A stretch of DNA of 36,152 nt from UBA2277 sp035477615 (GTDB lineage Bacteria > Patescibacteriota > Microgenomatia > UBA1400 > MFAQ01): the NCBI GenBank assembly GCA_035477615.1, contig DATIKJ010000009.1:1-36152 (forward strand), given 5' to 3'. The notes beneath the pieces were generated by a model. It had not been told where the DNA came from, made no database searches, and saw only the letters and a list, made by a program, of their open reading frames with translations. This document shows, in pieces, positions 1 through 8,415 of this stretch. Each line of letters opens with the position of its first letter. The first letter of the stretch is position 1. A program made the position numbers and the translations under genes.

Positions 1-101
1 GGATAATTAGCCACTAATGCCTGCTGACGCTTCAAAAGCGCATTAAAAAGCGTGGACTTCCCCACGTTTGGTAAACCAACAATACCGACTCTTAATGACA
101 T
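1..101 (-). CDS. ychF: YchF/Obg-family GTPase/ATPase, N-terminal fragment
   Basis: The reading frame begins at an ATG (99-101) and runs off the left window edge. About 33 residues are visible, beginning MSLRVGIVGLPNVGKSTLFN. The G1/P-loop (GLPNVGKST) and the wording around it are the signature of YchF, a ribosome-associated Obg-family ATPase. Other TRAFAC GTPases share the P-loop, but the sequence from the initiator Met through IVGLPNVGKSTLFNAL is typical of YchF. The rest of the protein lies outside the window, so its length and other motifs cannot be judged. Confidence 0.8.
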   Translation of the reverse strand, partial: MSLRVGIVGLPNVGKSTLFNALLKRQQALVANY

Positions 102-135
102 GCCCTATTATCTCATTCGTACGTTAATTAAGCCA

Positions 136-171
136 CAAAAAAACCAGGCGACCCAAAAGGCCAACCTGGTT
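136..171 (-). terminator. Rho-independent terminator of the Nudix gene
   Basis: Inverted repeat AACCAGG (142-148) / CCTGGTT (165-171). A run of A on its left reads as a U-run on the minus strand. It lies just after the stop of the 183-815 gene. Confidence 0.8.
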
Positions 172-182
172 AAAATAACCTA

Positions 183-815
183 TCAATAACTTTGATAGCG
201 ATAAAAACGACCCATCAAAATACCGATTATTGTTTTTCCATCGATAATCTCTCCAGAAAAACACATATCTAAAGCTCTTGCATAAGACATCCAATGAACC
301 TTTGTATCTTCATTTTCATCAACTAATCCTCCACCTGCACCAGCAACTAGTACTTTTGAAAATACTGGTGCATAAAATAATATAATATACTCATCACTTC
401 CACCGGGAGAAGGGAAAAATCCCGACATCTGAATTAACTGACCCAAAGGAACACCCGCTTCTTCCATTGATTCACGACGAGCACATTCTTCCGGAGCGTC
501 TTCTCCCAAACCACCAGCTACCAACTCCAATGTTCGACCAGACTTATCATAAGGAACTTTATCTATTAACCCTTTTTCTGAATAAGTTGCCAACCGAAAC
601 TGTTCTACCAAAAGAATCTCATTAGTTGGTACACAATGAATCAAAACAGCCACGCTTGGTTTTCTTCGACATACTGACCAAGTAAACTCTGGACTCATTG
701 TGCCGTCAAATTTCTGGTGCTGCTCCGTAATATTTTCAACTTTAAACATTCTGCCATCAAATACTGTCTTTCTCTTCAAAATTTTCACCAAACCATCATA
801 TAAAGAGATATACAT
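183..815 (-). CDS. Nudix hydrolase, ADP-ribose pyrophosphatase-like
   Basis: 210 residues. A Nudix box spans about residues 97-119 and reads ELVAGGLGEDAPEECARRES followed by MEEAGV. It is followed by the SGFFPSPGGSDE stretch typical of NudF-type ADP-sugar pyrophosphatases, in which an SPG(G) loop contributes to substrate specificity. Such enzymes hydrolyse ADP-ribose or nucleotide sugars to AMP and a sugar phosphate, using Mg2+ held by the REUXEE glutamates, and those are present. One detail is unusual: the loop before the helix is one residue shorter than the consensus Gx5Ex7REUxEExGU, so Asp falls where the first Glu is expected. A strong Shine-Dalgarno (GAGGAGG) precedes the ATG. The gene has its own terminator and seems to be monocistronic. 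The substrate cannot be fixed from sequence alone. Confidence 0.85.
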   Translation of the reverse strand: MYISLYDGLVKILKRKTVFDGRMFKVENITEQHQKFDGTMSPEFTWSVCRRKPSVAVLIHCVPTNEILLVEQFRLATYSEKGLIDKVPYDKSGRTLELVAGGLGEDAPEECARRESMEEAGVPLGQLIQMSGFFPSPGGSDEYIILFYAPVFSKVLVAGAGGGLVDENEDTKVHWMSYARALDMCFSGEIIDGKTIIGILMGRFYRYQSY

Positions 816-887
816 CTATTCTCCTCCTCAATTAAAAATATAAATGTTCAAAATCTCCTATAGTATACCATAAAGAACCAATTCTTT

Positions 888-915
888 AAAAAAACACCCT
901 CCATTTCTGGAGGGT
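888..915 (-). terminator. Rho-independent terminator
   Basis: Stem ACCCTCC (896-902) / GGAGGGT (909-915), preceded on the plus strand by an A-run (U-run on minus). It sits directly after the stop of the 920-1240 gene. Confidence 0.85.
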
Positions 916-919
916 AATA

Positions 920-1240
920 CTAATTTAGCCACTGAATAGACTCGACTGTCTCCAGCACTTCGATCAAATCACACCGAAAGACTGTGGCAGTAGCAACATA
1001 CTCTCCAAACTCTTTATAAGTAATAACCACCAGTAATGCCCCATCTTCATAATACTTTGGCTCAATCAAAAATTTATCAGTTTCCCATTCTTTGTCAGAC
1101 ATCGACCACAAAAGTTCCAACAAATCTTTAGTGATTATCCTAAAGCCATACTTCACTCCTTCTGCAAAAATAAAATCAATCTCATTTTTACCAATGTAGA
1201 CGATACCGCCTATATCATTTACCATCCATACGGGCTTCAT
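920..1240 (-). CDS. Hypothetical protein, 106 aa
   Basis: Not recognised. A small acidic, aromatic-rich soluble protein with no signal peptide or membrane segment. Alternating hydrophobic stretches (IGGIVYIG, GALLVVITY, VATATVF) suggest a mostly beta fold. A good Shine-Dalgarno (CGGAGGC, about 5 nt upstream) supports the ATG at 1238-1240, and a terminator follows the stop. It is therefore very likely a real gene, probably the last one transcribed from the minus-strand group above it. Confidence 0.7.
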   Translation of the reverse strand: MKPVWMVNDIGGIVYIGKNEIDFIFAEGVKYGFRIITKDLLELLWSMSDKEWETDKFLIEPKYYEDGALLVVITYKEFGEYVATATVFRCDLIEVLETVESIQWLN

Positions 1241-1278
1241 TTGTTGCCTCCGTTTTTAATGTGTTCTTGGAAAAGATT

Positions 1279-1518
1279 CTACCACAAACTTCTTTTTTCT
1301 CTTCTCTTCATTCTCTTTATCTCTACCTCAATCTTCAGAGCCTCTCTCTTTCCTATTACTTTTTTTACATATCTCAAAGTTACCGGGGCTCTACCTCTAG
1401 TATACTTTGCTCCCTTTCCAAGATTGTGAACTGCTACTCGAGTCTCTACATCATCTGTAATCCCAGTATAAAAAGTTCCATCGCTACATTCCAAAATATA
1501 CACATACCACTCCTTCAT
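1279..1518 (-). CDS. GIY-YIG nuclease-superfamily protein (UPF0213/YhbQ-like)
   Basis: 79 residues, nearly all GIY-YIG domain. The paired motif appears as WYVYILECSDGTFYTGITDD (residues 4-23), then the R27 region and HNLGKGAKYTRGRAPVTLRY, followed by the basic EALKIEVEIKRMKRREK tail. This is the compact single-domain form found widely in bacteria (YhbQ/UPF0213). Members have metal-dependent nuclease folds, and the cellular role is mostly unassigned; DNA repair or processing has been proposed. The ATG overlaps the stop of the upstream gene by 4 nt (ATGA), which implies translational coupling with the 1515-2075 gene. Confidence 0.88.
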   Translation of the reverse strand: MKEWYVYILECSDGTFYTGITDDVETRVAVHNLGKGAKYTRGRAPVTLRYVKKVIGKREALKIEVEIKRMKRREKRSLW

Positions 1519-2075
1519 CTGACAACAATTTTAAGTCGTGGTGCTGACAAAGTCATATTTCCCCCAACAACCTTCCCCTCAATATAGTACTGATTCTGTC
1601 CTCTCCAAATAGACATTGGTTTTGTATAAAAACTTCTCTTTCCATTACTGTTTGAGGTACTCTCGCTAAAGTCCACCACTCGATGATTGGTAAGATCATA
1701 AAGTCTAATAGCACCAGCACTTCCCTCTAACCATCCCTGCCAAGAAACTTCTACTGTCTTTCCATACAAAGATGCATCCAAAGTAAAATCACTCCCTACA
1801 ACTTTCATCCAATCCAAGCTACTAACCTCTCCTCCTGTAAGTGACACAAAAGTATCTTTTGTTTTTGTCGTTCCGACTGTTTTCATCAATCCAGCATTTT
1901 TTTCTAATATATAAACTCGATTTTCCAACGACTTCACTCTCTCTTCCAAAGTTCTTGTCGTCGTCTCTGCCAGCACTGTCGGACTATTTTTTTCCACAGA
2001 AAGCCTCCAAACCTGCCAACCAGCCAAACATAACACTGTCAACAGTATCAAGACACTTGTCCTTTTTATGGCCAT
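1515..2075 (-). CDS. Hypothetical membrane-anchored or exported coiled-coil protein
   Basis: 186 residues, not recognised. The N-terminus (KR, then a hydrophobic stretch at about residues 6-23) is a signal anchor or uncleaved signal peptide. A short coiled coil follows at about 40-60 (LEERVKSLENRVYILEKN). The rest is Ser/Thr/Gly-rich and beta-predicted, with WQGWLEGSAGAIRLYDLTN resembling a surface beta-sandwich. It lies 17 bp after cysS and overlaps the GIY-YIG gene by 4 nt, so it is probably in the same transcript. It is likely an extracytoplasmic protein with the C-terminal domain outside. The function is unknown. Confidence 0.65.
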   Translation of the reverse strand: MAIKRTSVLILLTVLCLAGWQVWRLSVEKNSPTVLAETTTRTLEERVKSLENRVYILEKNAGLMKTVGTTKTKDTFVSLTGGEVSSLDWMKVVGSDFTLDASLYGKTVEVSWQGWLEGSAGAIRLYDLTNHRVVDFSESTSNSNGKRSFYTKPMSIWRGQNQYYIEGKVVGGNMTLSAPRLKIVVR

Positions 2076-2092
2076 AAATCAGTCTAACATAA

Positions 2093-3502
2093 TCAAATCT
2101 TCTCTACCTTTACCCCATCGGCACAGTCCTCTACTTTGTATCCCATCTCCTCAATCTGTTTTCGTAAAGCGTCCGACTCCGCCCAGTTCTTTTCTTTACG
2201 ACTCTCTTCTCTTTTGGCAAGCATTTTTTTTATCTCTTCTGGAACACCAATGTTTTTTTCTTCTTCTGTTCCTAAGTTTAGCCCCAAAACCGAGTCCATG
2301 ACGACAATCAAATTTTTCTTAGCCGAGTCCGAGATATTACTCTTCATCATTTCCCAAACCACCGCCAAAGCCGATGAAGTATTCAAATCATCCTCCATGG
2401 CTTCTACAAACTTTTTATAAAACTCTTCTCCTTCATCAGACCACCCATCTGCTGTCACTGGTATATCTGTCAAATCCACAACCATCTTATTCAAATTTTT
2501 TAGTGACTTCTGCGCCCCAGCCAAACCCTCCCAGGTAAAGTTCATCTGCTTGTGATAATGAGTTGTCAAAAAATAATATCGTAGTGCCAACGGTGAAAAT
2601 CCTTTTTCAGCAAGATCGGTTAATTTGTATAGATTATCCAAACTCTTACTCATCTTCTTACCATCCACCATTAAATAAGTTGTATGCAACCAGTACTTCA
2701 CAAATGGTTTTTTCCCAGTTCCCGCTTCACTTTGAGCAATCTCATTTGGGTGATGAATCGACAGATGATCTTCTCCTCCAGTATGAATATCAAACTGTTC
2801 TCCCAAATACTTCATACTCATAGCACTACACTCGATATGCCAACCAGGGAAACCATCCCCCCAAGGACTTGACCAATGCATCACATGGTCACGGTACTTA
2901 CCGACTCTCTTAAACCATAGTACAAAATCGGCTGGATGCTTTTTATGTAGTCCTGTCTCAACCTCTGATCTAGCTGCTACCGTCTTGTCTTCAAACGACT
3001 GATTAAACATCTTGCCATAATCTACAAACCTGGTTACATCAAAATAAACTGCCTCGGGAGTGTCATAACCATAACCGTTAGCAATAATTTTTTCAATTAG
3101 TGCAATCTGGTCTGTGATATGTTCTGTGGCCCTGCAAACCACTGTTGGCGGCAATATATTCAGTTCGTTCATCACCTTATTAAAATAATCGGTATATTCC
3201 TGTGCTACTTCCCATACTGTTTTCCCAGCAGCTGCAGCTCCCTTTTCCATCTTGTCTTCTCCCTCGTCTGCATCAGATACCAAGTGCCCTACATCCGTCA
3301 CATTCTGTACATGCTTCACTTTTAGCTCTTCAATAACCTCCAGGGTTCTTCGCAAAATATCATCTGTTACATATTTTCTGCCATGACCAATATGGGTAAA
3401 ACCATAGACCGTTGGACCACAAGCATACATTCCAATCTCCCCTTTATGTATAGGTACTATTTCCTCTATCTTTTTTGTCAGACTATTATAGATGTGTAGC
3501 AT
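2093..3502 (-). CDS. cysS: Cysteinyl-tRNA synthetase
   Basis: 469 residues, the usual length. It charges tRNA-Cys with cysteine. The class I signatures are the HIGH motif at residues 37-40 (within CGPTVYGFTHIGHGR) and GKKMSKS in the middle. The catalytic zinc ligands that confer cysteine selectivity are present: C28, the Cys in WHIECSAMS, and the His/Glu in HHPNEIAQSE. The C-terminal helical anticodon-binding region is intact. The ATG at 3500-3502 lies head to head with the membrane-protein gene at 3549, with only about 46 bp between. A TAGAAT-like hexamer lies only about 8 nt before the start, so the leader may be very short. Confidence 0.97.
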   Translation of the reverse strand: MLHIYNSLTKKIEEIVPIHKGEIGMYACGPTVYGFTHIGHGRKYVTDDILRRTLEVIEELKVKHVQNVTDVGHLVSDADEGEDKMEKGAAAAGKTVWEVAQEYTDYFNKVMNELNILPPTVVCRATEHITDQIALIEKIIANGYGYDTPEAVYFDVTRFVDYGKMFNQSFEDKTVAARSEVETGLHKKHPADFVLWFKRVGKYRDHVMHWSSPWGDGFPGWHIECSAMSMKYLGEQFDIHTGGEDHLSIHHPNEIAQSEAGTGKKPFVKYWLHTTYLMVDGKKMSKSLDNLYKLTDLAEKGFSPLALRYYFLTTHYHKQMNFTWEGLAGAQKSLKNLNKMVVDLTDIPVTADGWSDEGEEFYKKFVEAMEDDLNTSSALAVVWEMMKSNISDSAKKNLIVVMDSVLGLNLGTEEEKNIGVPEEIKKMLAKREESRKEKNWAESDALRKQIEEMGYKVEDCADGVKVEKI

Positions 3503-3548
3503 ATACTCATATTCTAACTCATTCTAGTTGAGTTATACTCAGACTCAA

Positions 3549-5015
3549 ATGAAACGCTGGCTTGCTATTATTATTTCTTCTCTCCTTCTAGTTCTTTTTA
3601 TTTATCCATCAGCTTTCATATATACCCAAGACACACTCCCAGACAGAAACGACACTCGACTAATCACCTACATCATCGGCCAAGTCCAAGATAATCTAAT
3701 TAATCACCAACCACTCTTTTACGGCCGTTTCTTCGCTCCCGACCAAAACACTCTCGCCTACTCCGACCTCTTTCTCACCAGTTCTCTTGTTACCCTACCC
3801 TTTCGGCTTTTTACCGACTCCCCCATTGTTATTTTTAATCTCGCTTTCATCATTAACTCCGTTCTTACTTCCTGTTCCGCCTTTCTCTTGTTTTTCTATC
3901 TCTTTAAAAATAACTGGATAGCCATTACCACCACTCTTCTTTTCACGCTTTCCGGTTTTCATCTACACTATTATCCTCATTTACAGATGTTCTCTCTCTG
4001 GCCTTTTCTTCTGAGCATTTATTTTTTCCTTCGCTTTCAAAAAGAAAAGCGTCCTCTCTTTCTCACTCTTTTTTTCATCACTACTACTCTGCAAATATTT
4101 GAAACTATTTTTCTCGCCTATCTTATCTTCTTCACCTTCTTCATTCTCTTTCTTACTTCACCCCAAAAACCATATAAAACCATCATCGTTTATCTGCTTC
4201 CCTTTTTACCCATCTGGATATTATTTATCCTTCCTTATCTTCAACTGCATCTCTCTTTCCCAGAGGCATCCCGACCGATAAGAGACGCAGCCCATTTCTC
4301 ACTTGGTCTTGAACAACCTTTTACTATGTATCATAGTCTCACCCTCATCGGTATCTTTCTTCTTGCCTTCCTTACCAAAGTTAAGATCAAACAATGGTGG
4401 CCCATTTTTCTTTTTTCTTTGACCATGTCTTTTGGGCCAGTAGTCAAAATCCTAGGTCAAACCGTTAAAATTTTCGAACTTCCCATTCCCCTTCCTTACA
4501 CCATCTTCTATTATCTTTTCCCTGGGTTTACTGGTTTTCGTACTCCCAGCCGCTTTATAGTCCTCACTCTTCTTTCCGCCACAGTAATTATTGGTTTCTC
4601 TTTCATACCTTTAATCAATAAATTAAAAATCAAAACAAAAATATTTCTCACTTTTTTTATCTTTTCATTACTTCTTTTAGAAGCAGATCTCCCTCTAAAA
4701 GGTTTCCCTGTAAACATCAATATGCATCCTGTGTATCAACAGGTTGCCGCTCTTCCTCAAAATGCTGTTATTCTGGAACTGCCCATCAAACTCTGGAACA
4801 TGCCCGACAATGAAATTGAGTCTATCCGCTCCCTCTACTCCCTGTCTCATCGCCATCGCCGACTTGGTGGCTACTCCGGCTTTGCTACCAACAACTGGAT
4901 TAACTTGATTGAAAAAATCAATACCAACGGATTAAATACTGATAATCTTAAACAACTTCACACCTTAGGGGTAACTCACTACATTAAAAATAACCAACTC
5001 TTTCCTTTGCCATAA
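3549..5015 (+). CDS. Polytopic membrane protein, GT-C-like glycosyltransferase candidate
   Basis: 488 residues from the ATG at 3549. An in-frame TTG at 3528 would add 7 residues but falls before a TATACT hexamer (3534-3539), so the ATG is preferred. About 11 hydrophobic segments cover residues 5-390, followed by a soluble C-terminal domain of about 100 residues. The first external loop carries several acids (D28, D32, D35), the place where GT-C enzymes keep their catalytic Asp. Later features such as FTGFRTPSRF and QVAALPQNAVILELP resemble bacterial membrane mannosyl/arabinosyl-transferase-like proteins. The likely role is transfer of a sugar from a lipid carrier at the outer face of the membrane, but this rests on architecture only. 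The stop abuts the stop of the convergent gene with no gap. Confidence 0.65.
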   Translation: MKRWLAIIISSLLLVLFIYPSAFIYTQDTLPDRNDTRLITYIIGQVQDNLINHQPLFYGRFFAPDQNTLAYSDLFLTSSLVTLPFRLFTDSPIVIFNLAFIINSVLTSCSAFLLFFYLFKNNWIAITTTLLFTLSGFHLHYYPHLQMFSLWPFLLSIYFFLRFQKEKRPLFLTLFFITTTLQIFETIFLAYLIFFTFFILFLTSPQKPYKTIIVYLLPFLPIWILFILPYLQLHLSFPEASRPIRDAAHFSLGLEQPFTMYHSLTLIGIFLLAFLTKVKIKQWWPIFLFSLTMSFGPVVKILGQTVKIFELPIPLPYTIFYYLFPGFTGFRTPSRFIVLTLLSATVIIGFSFIPLINKLKIKTKIFLTFFIFSLLLLEADLPLKGFPVNINMHPVYQQVAALPQNAVILELPIKLWNMPDNEIESIRSLYSLSHRHRRLGGYSGFATNNWINLIEKINTNGLNTDNLKQLHTLGVTHYIKNNQLFPLP

Positions 5016-5456
5016 CTACTCAGACATTCTGCCCTTTTCCATATTTGTCTGTGACCGATTAATCAATATATTTACCCAAGAGTCTTTCTTCTTTTTCTCT
5101 ATATATTTTTCCTGTTTTTCTTGCTGTGACTGCAATTTATTTTCTTCCGCAATCTTCCTGTCTAGTTCTTGTTTTCTTTGTATAAAAGTCGCCAGCTCTG
5201 CCCTAACTTCATCAAATCGCTGTCTTTCAGCTGCTTTTCTCTGTTCATTAAATGCCACACTAGAATTTCCACCCGCTTTATCTACCAACTGATTAGTCGC
5301 CTGGGTGGAAGCACCCATCGTAATCTGCTCAATTGACTCTGAAGCAATATCTGCCACCGCTCCAGCCGTACCCTTGACAGCACTCTTTCCAATCTCAAAT
5401 AAATTATCGGCCACACTCTGGCCAACTTGACCTAATACACCAGGCATCACCTTCAT
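5016..5456 (-). CDS. Hypothetical coiled-coil protein
   Basis: 146 residues, not recognised. The N-terminal half is small-residue-rich (GQVGQSVADNLFEIGKSAVK; then repeated GA/SIEQIT stretches). Residues from about 68 to 125 form a strongly charged helix rich in Gln, Lys and Glu (RFDEVRAELATFIQRKQELD, then KLQSQQEKQEKYIEKKKK), likely a coiled coil. There are no membrane segments. The Shine-Dalgarno is weak. The gene lies about 45 nt downstream of the small RNA/terminator at 5474-5604, so that element could act as its attenuator. Tail-to-tail contact with the upstream plus-strand gene leaves no room for a separate terminator. Confidence 0.6.
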   Translation of the reverse strand: MKVMPGVLGQVGQSVADNLFEIGKSAVKGTAGAVADIASESIEQITMGASTQATNQLVDKAGGNSSVAFNEQRKAAERQRFDEVRAELATFIQRKQELDRKIAEENKLQSQQEKQEKYIEKKKKDSWVNILINRSQTNMEKGRMSE

Positions 5457-5473
5457 TTAATCACATTTTAGCC

Positions 5474-5604
5474 ATAAAAATACCCGGGTTGCTAAGTGCT
5501 TCCCGGGACTATTTTTTGAGGTTGGCGAGATCGAAACTACGAGTAGTTAAGATCGACTCTTTTTATAGGGACGCCAACCAAATCCCACACCTTTAAATTA
5601 ATAT
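5474..5604 (-). ncRNA. Probable structured small RNA or attenuating leader
   Basis: A promoter (5611-5639) points into about 130 nt with no reading frame. A long hairpin is closed by the perfect 8-bp stem CGCCAACC / GGTTGGCG (5572-5579 with 5520-5527). Its inner arm contains the AACTAC-TC-GTAGTT hairpin. A GC stem CCCGGG / CCCGGG (5483-5488 with 5502-5507) follows, then U-rich sequence on the minus strand, forming a terminator. It could be an independent small RNA or a leader controlling the coiled-coil gene at 5456. The SRP RNA GGAAGCAGC-type motif and 6S-like shape are not seen. The family was not recognised. Confidence 0.6.
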
Positions 5605-5610
5605 GCCTGT

Positions 5611-5639
5611 ATCATACTACAACTATAGGATAATGTCAA
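5611..5639 (-). promoter_or_regulatory. Sigma70-type promoter of the 5474-5604 RNA
   Basis: On the minus strand, TTGACA (5634-5639), a 17-nt spacer, then TATGAT (5611-5616). The predicted transcription start is near 5604. It lies just downstream of the recR stop, so the RNA is transcribed independently of the dnaX operon. Confidence 0.75.
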
Positions 5640-5680
5640 GTCTGTGGTATATGTTTTAAGCACAAAATACATTCAAATAG

Positions 5681-6289
5681 TTACATCTCGTTTCTACCTT
5701 CCAAAGCTCTTAGTAGTGTTTGAACGTCAGCATACTCCACATCAGCTCCGGTTGGCAAACCTCTTCCAATTCTGGTAATCTTCATGTTCTCAGCAAGGCC
5801 GATGTCTTTAATTTTCTGAGTAATATACATCGCCGTCGCTTCCCCTTCCATGTTTGGATTTGTTGCAATAATAAGCTCCTTAATCTCTCCTGTCTTCACT
5901 CGACCCAGCAGCTGAGGAATTCGTAAATCATTTGGCCCAATATTGGCCAATGGATTAATCACCCCGCCCAAGACATGGTAAACCCCCTTAAATCCATCTG
6001 CTCTTTCAAAAGCTAAAAGATCTAAGGCGTTCTCCACCACACACACCTGTGATCTATCACGACTCTCGTCCTGACAAACAGGACAAAACTCCTCTTCACC
6101 CACATTGAAACACAGTGCACAAAGCTTAGTATCCTTCTTTAAGTTTTCCAAAGACTCGCTAAACTTGGTCAACTTTTCCTGAGGTACATTCAGAAGATAG
6201 TAAGCCAATCGTGCTGCCGACTTTGGCCCAACCCCAGGCAAAGACTCAAACGCATCAATCACTTTTTGAACCGGCCGAATACTTCTCAT
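5681..6289 (-). CDS. recR: Recombination mediator RecR
   Basis: 202 residues, full length. It loads RecA at gaps together with RecO/RecF. The N-terminal helix-hairpin-helix (LPGVGPKSAARLAYYLL, 17-33), four-Cys zinc site C57-x2-C60 and C69-x2-C72, and Toprim domain (VCVVENALDLLAFE, ATNPNMEGEATA, TRIGRGLPTGADVEYAD) are all in the right order. It is the last gene of the conserved dnaX-ybaB-recR set, 6 bp after ybaB. Confidence 0.97.
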   Translation of the reverse strand: MRSIRPVQKVIDAFESLPGVGPKSAARLAYYLLNVPQEKLTKFSESLENLKKDTKLCALCFNVGEEEFCPVCQDESRDRSQVCVVENALDLLAFERADGFKGVYHVLGGVINPLANIGPNDLRIPQLLGRVKTGEIKELIIATNPNMEGEATAMYITQKIKDIGLAENMKITRIGRGLPTGADVEYADVQTLLRALEGRNEM

Positions 6290-6295
6290 GGTTTC

Positions 6296-6595
6296 TTACA
6301 TTCCCATACCTTTTGGCATATTCGCCAAAACTTTAGATAAGTCCCCCATCGAGTCCTTCATTTCCTCGGCTGAGTATTTCTGGGCTTTAGTAATAGCCTC
6401 GTTAATCACTTTCACCGCTTTGTTCATATTCTCATCATCAATATAAAGCTCTTTAAGTTTTCCGTCTCCTGTTACCACCGCCTTAACTCCATTCTCTTCA
6501 ACCTCAGTTTTATGATTCTGAATCTTTTTCTGTAGTATAGCCAGCTTAGCAATAGCTGCTCCTTGCGAACCGAACTGTTTTATTCCGTTAAACAT
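6296..6595 (-). CDS. ybaB: YbaB/EbfC family nucleoid-associated protein
   Basis: 99 residues. Members form dimers that bind DNA and may help organise the nucleoid or act with RecR/DnaX in repair. The family pattern is clear: a long N-terminal helix (IAKLAILQKKIQNHKTEVEE), the beta strand VKAVVTGDGKLKELYIDDE, and a C-terminal helix ending in a Met/Gly-rich tail (PKGMGM). The position between dnaX and recR is the standard arrangement and supports the call. Confidence 0.95.
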   Translation of the reverse strand: MFNGIKQFGSQGAAIAKLAILQKKIQNHKTEVEENGVKAVVTGDGKLKELYIDDENMNKAVKVINEAITKAQKYSAEEMKDSMGDLSKVLANMPKGMGM

Positions 6596-6636
6596 TTTTA
6601 AATTATATTAATAACTTTCTCAAAACCTATTGTATA

Positions 6637-8181
6637 TCATCCTCCAAAAATCTTCTCTGCTGCCGCCACAATCCCCTTATCCTCATTTACTTCAACATTT
6701 ACCGGCTCAACATTCAAATCTGATGGCTCTGGCTCTGTTCTAGCAGGACCTTTCTCACCCAAAACACACTTAAAAGTCATCGGTCCCCAGATCTTAGTCA
6801 TTTGTTCTTCTATTATTTTCTTTTTTACTTCTCTCTCCAACATATCCTGTTGAAATCTTGATGTCACCGACAAAGTAATTGATTTACCCTTAACATCCAC
6901 TGGTGATACCAACCGTAACATTCCCGCCAAAGAACCCCCACAACTAGTGGACATCACATTTATAAAATCCATCCACTCCGTTTTTATCCTATCTATTCCC
7001 ACTAAAGGGCCATCATAATTTTGCACAACAACATTACTCTTATCTTCCTCTTTTTCCCCCAAAATAGCACTTTCCATACTAACAGTTTTAGTTTTTTCTT
7101 TACTCACTTCTTGCCGGGCAGGCGCCTCTGCTTTTGGGACCGTTTCCCTCCACCCACTATCATCTACAGCCAAAGTAAGTAAAGCAATTTCCAATGGCAA
7201 TAATGGTAGTGGTGATACCTTTATTTTGTCTGTTGCTTGAATCAGCTCATCAATTAATATCAATTCATCACAAACTGACACTCCTCTTTCAAAATTTTCT
7301 TCCAATATGGCTTTTTCTTCTCGTAATAATGATGTTGCCAAAACTTGAGCTTTAATTCCAGCTTTTTCCATCTCATTAAATATTTTTACTACTTTTCCAG
7401 CTTCACGTTTTTTAGCCGCATCTAGTAATTGTCTAATCGACTGCCGTCCCACAATTCCCAAAACTTCTAAAACCAGTGACGAGTCAATCGTTTTTTCGTA
7501 AGCTGCCAACTGCTCCAGCAATTTGTGTCCCTCCCTGAAACTTCCATCTGTTGCCTCAGCAATCTCCCGAAGTGCCTCTTCATCTATATCCAGTTCCTCT
7601 CCTTTGACTGCTTTCATGAGAGACTTCATAATTTCTTTGATACTCGCTTTAGAAAAATTAACTCTTGCACAACGACTCATAATAGTTTCCGGAACCTTCG
7701 CTGACTCAGTAGTACAAAGTATAAAAATTGCGTGTTTTGGTGGCTCTTCCAAAGTCTTCAAGAGAGCATTAAACCCTGCATTTGACACCATATGTACCTC
7801 ATCGATGATATAAACCTTTTTTGATAGTGACACAGGTGCTAGACGCACCTTCTCTCGCAAGTCACGAATATCATCCACCAAGCCACTGGAAGCGGCATCT
7901 ATCTCAATCACATCTACGCTACTACCAAGAGCCAAACTAACACAGGCATTACACTTTCCACAGGGTTCCTCAAAATTATTTTTCTTTTCCTGATTTTTCT
8001 CGCAGTTTACCACCTGAGCCAAGATTCTAGCGGTACTTGTCTTACCAGAACCACGAGGACCCACAAAAAGGTATGCATGAGATATCTTGCCACTTTTTAA
8101 AGTAGATTCCAAAGACTCACGCACAGACACAAGATCTAGCTCGGCAATTTTCTTTGGTCGGTATTTTTGGTAAAAGCTCAC
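6637..8181 (-). CDS. dnaX: DNA polymerase III subunit gamma/tau
   Basis: 514 residues. This is the clamp-loader ATPase of the replicase. It has a Walker A at residues 41-48 (GPRGSGKT), zinc-site cysteines C60, C74, C77 and C80, Walker B DEVHM, and the sensor/arginine region LLKTLEEPP with CARVNF. The C-terminal third (about 360-514) is the variable tau tail. The start is a GTG at 8179-8181, preceded by AAGGTAG. A TTGACA (8216-8221) lies about 35 nt upstream of the likely start of transcription, but the paired -10 is poor. No programmed frameshift site was identified. Confidence 0.96.
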   Translation of the reverse strand: MSFYQKYRPKKIAELDLVSVRESLESTLKSGKISHAYLFVGPRGSGKTSTARILAQVVNCEKNQEKKNNFEEPCGKCNACVSLALGSSVDVIEIDAASSGLVDDIRDLREKVRLAPVSLSKKVYIIDEVHMVSNAGFNALLKTLEEPPKHAIFILCTTESAKVPETIMSRCARVNFSKASIKEIMKSLMKAVKGEELDIDEEALREIAEATDGSFREGHKLLEQLAAYEKTIDSSLVLEVLGIVGRQSIRQLLDAAKKREAGKVVKIFNEMEKAGIKAQVLATSLLREEKAILEENFERGVSVCDELILIDELIQATDKIKVSPLPLLPLEIALLTLAVDDSGWRETVPKAEAPARQEVSKEKTKTVSMESAILGEKEEDKSNVVVQNYDGPLVGIDRIKTEWMDFINVMSTSCGGSLAGMLRLVSPVDVKGKSITLSVTSRFQQDMLEREVKKKIIEEQMTKIWGPMTFKCVLGEKGPARTEPEPSDLNVEPVNVEVNEDKGIVAAAEKIFGG

Positions 8182-8250
8182 AGTAACAACTACCTTATGT
8201 TGTCCCCCTCACTCGTGTCAACTATCAATAACTCTATCAAAACCACTCAG

Positions 8251-8301
8251 TTTTTTGGAGTACTATATCAATTCTCATTCTTCCAAGTCCTCTCCAAAAA
8301 A
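8251..8301. repeat. 10-bp perfect inverted repeat in the dnaX upstream gap
   Basis: TTTTTTGGAG (8251-8260) and CTCCAAAAAA (8292-8301) are exact reverse complements separated by 31 nt. They lie in the 234-bp gap between the dnaX start and the 8416-8910 gene. This could be an operator or a weak stem. Apart from the terminator at 8362-8387 nothing else is visible in this gap. Confidence 0.4.
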
Positions 8302-8361
8302 TATATAAATTACTCAATAAAGTGAATTTGTTTACCCCATCGCCATAAACACCATTTTTCA

Positions 8362-8387
8362 CAAAAATGGCTCCCCAAAAGGGAGCC
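8362..8387 (-). terminator. Rho-independent terminator of the small-protein operon
   Basis: Stem GGCTCCC (8369-8375) / GGGAGCC (8381-8387) with an A-run at 8363-8367, which reads as a U-run on the minus strand. It is placed after the stop of the 8416-8910 gene. Confidence 0.85.
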
Positions 8388-8415
8388 AAAACTAGACTAA
8401 TTAATCATTTTCTAT

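Noticed and set aside
5474..5604. SRP RNA (4.5S) as the identity of the small RNA
   Set aside because: The conserved GGAAGCAGC-type apical loop and the symmetric and asymmetric internal loops were not found.
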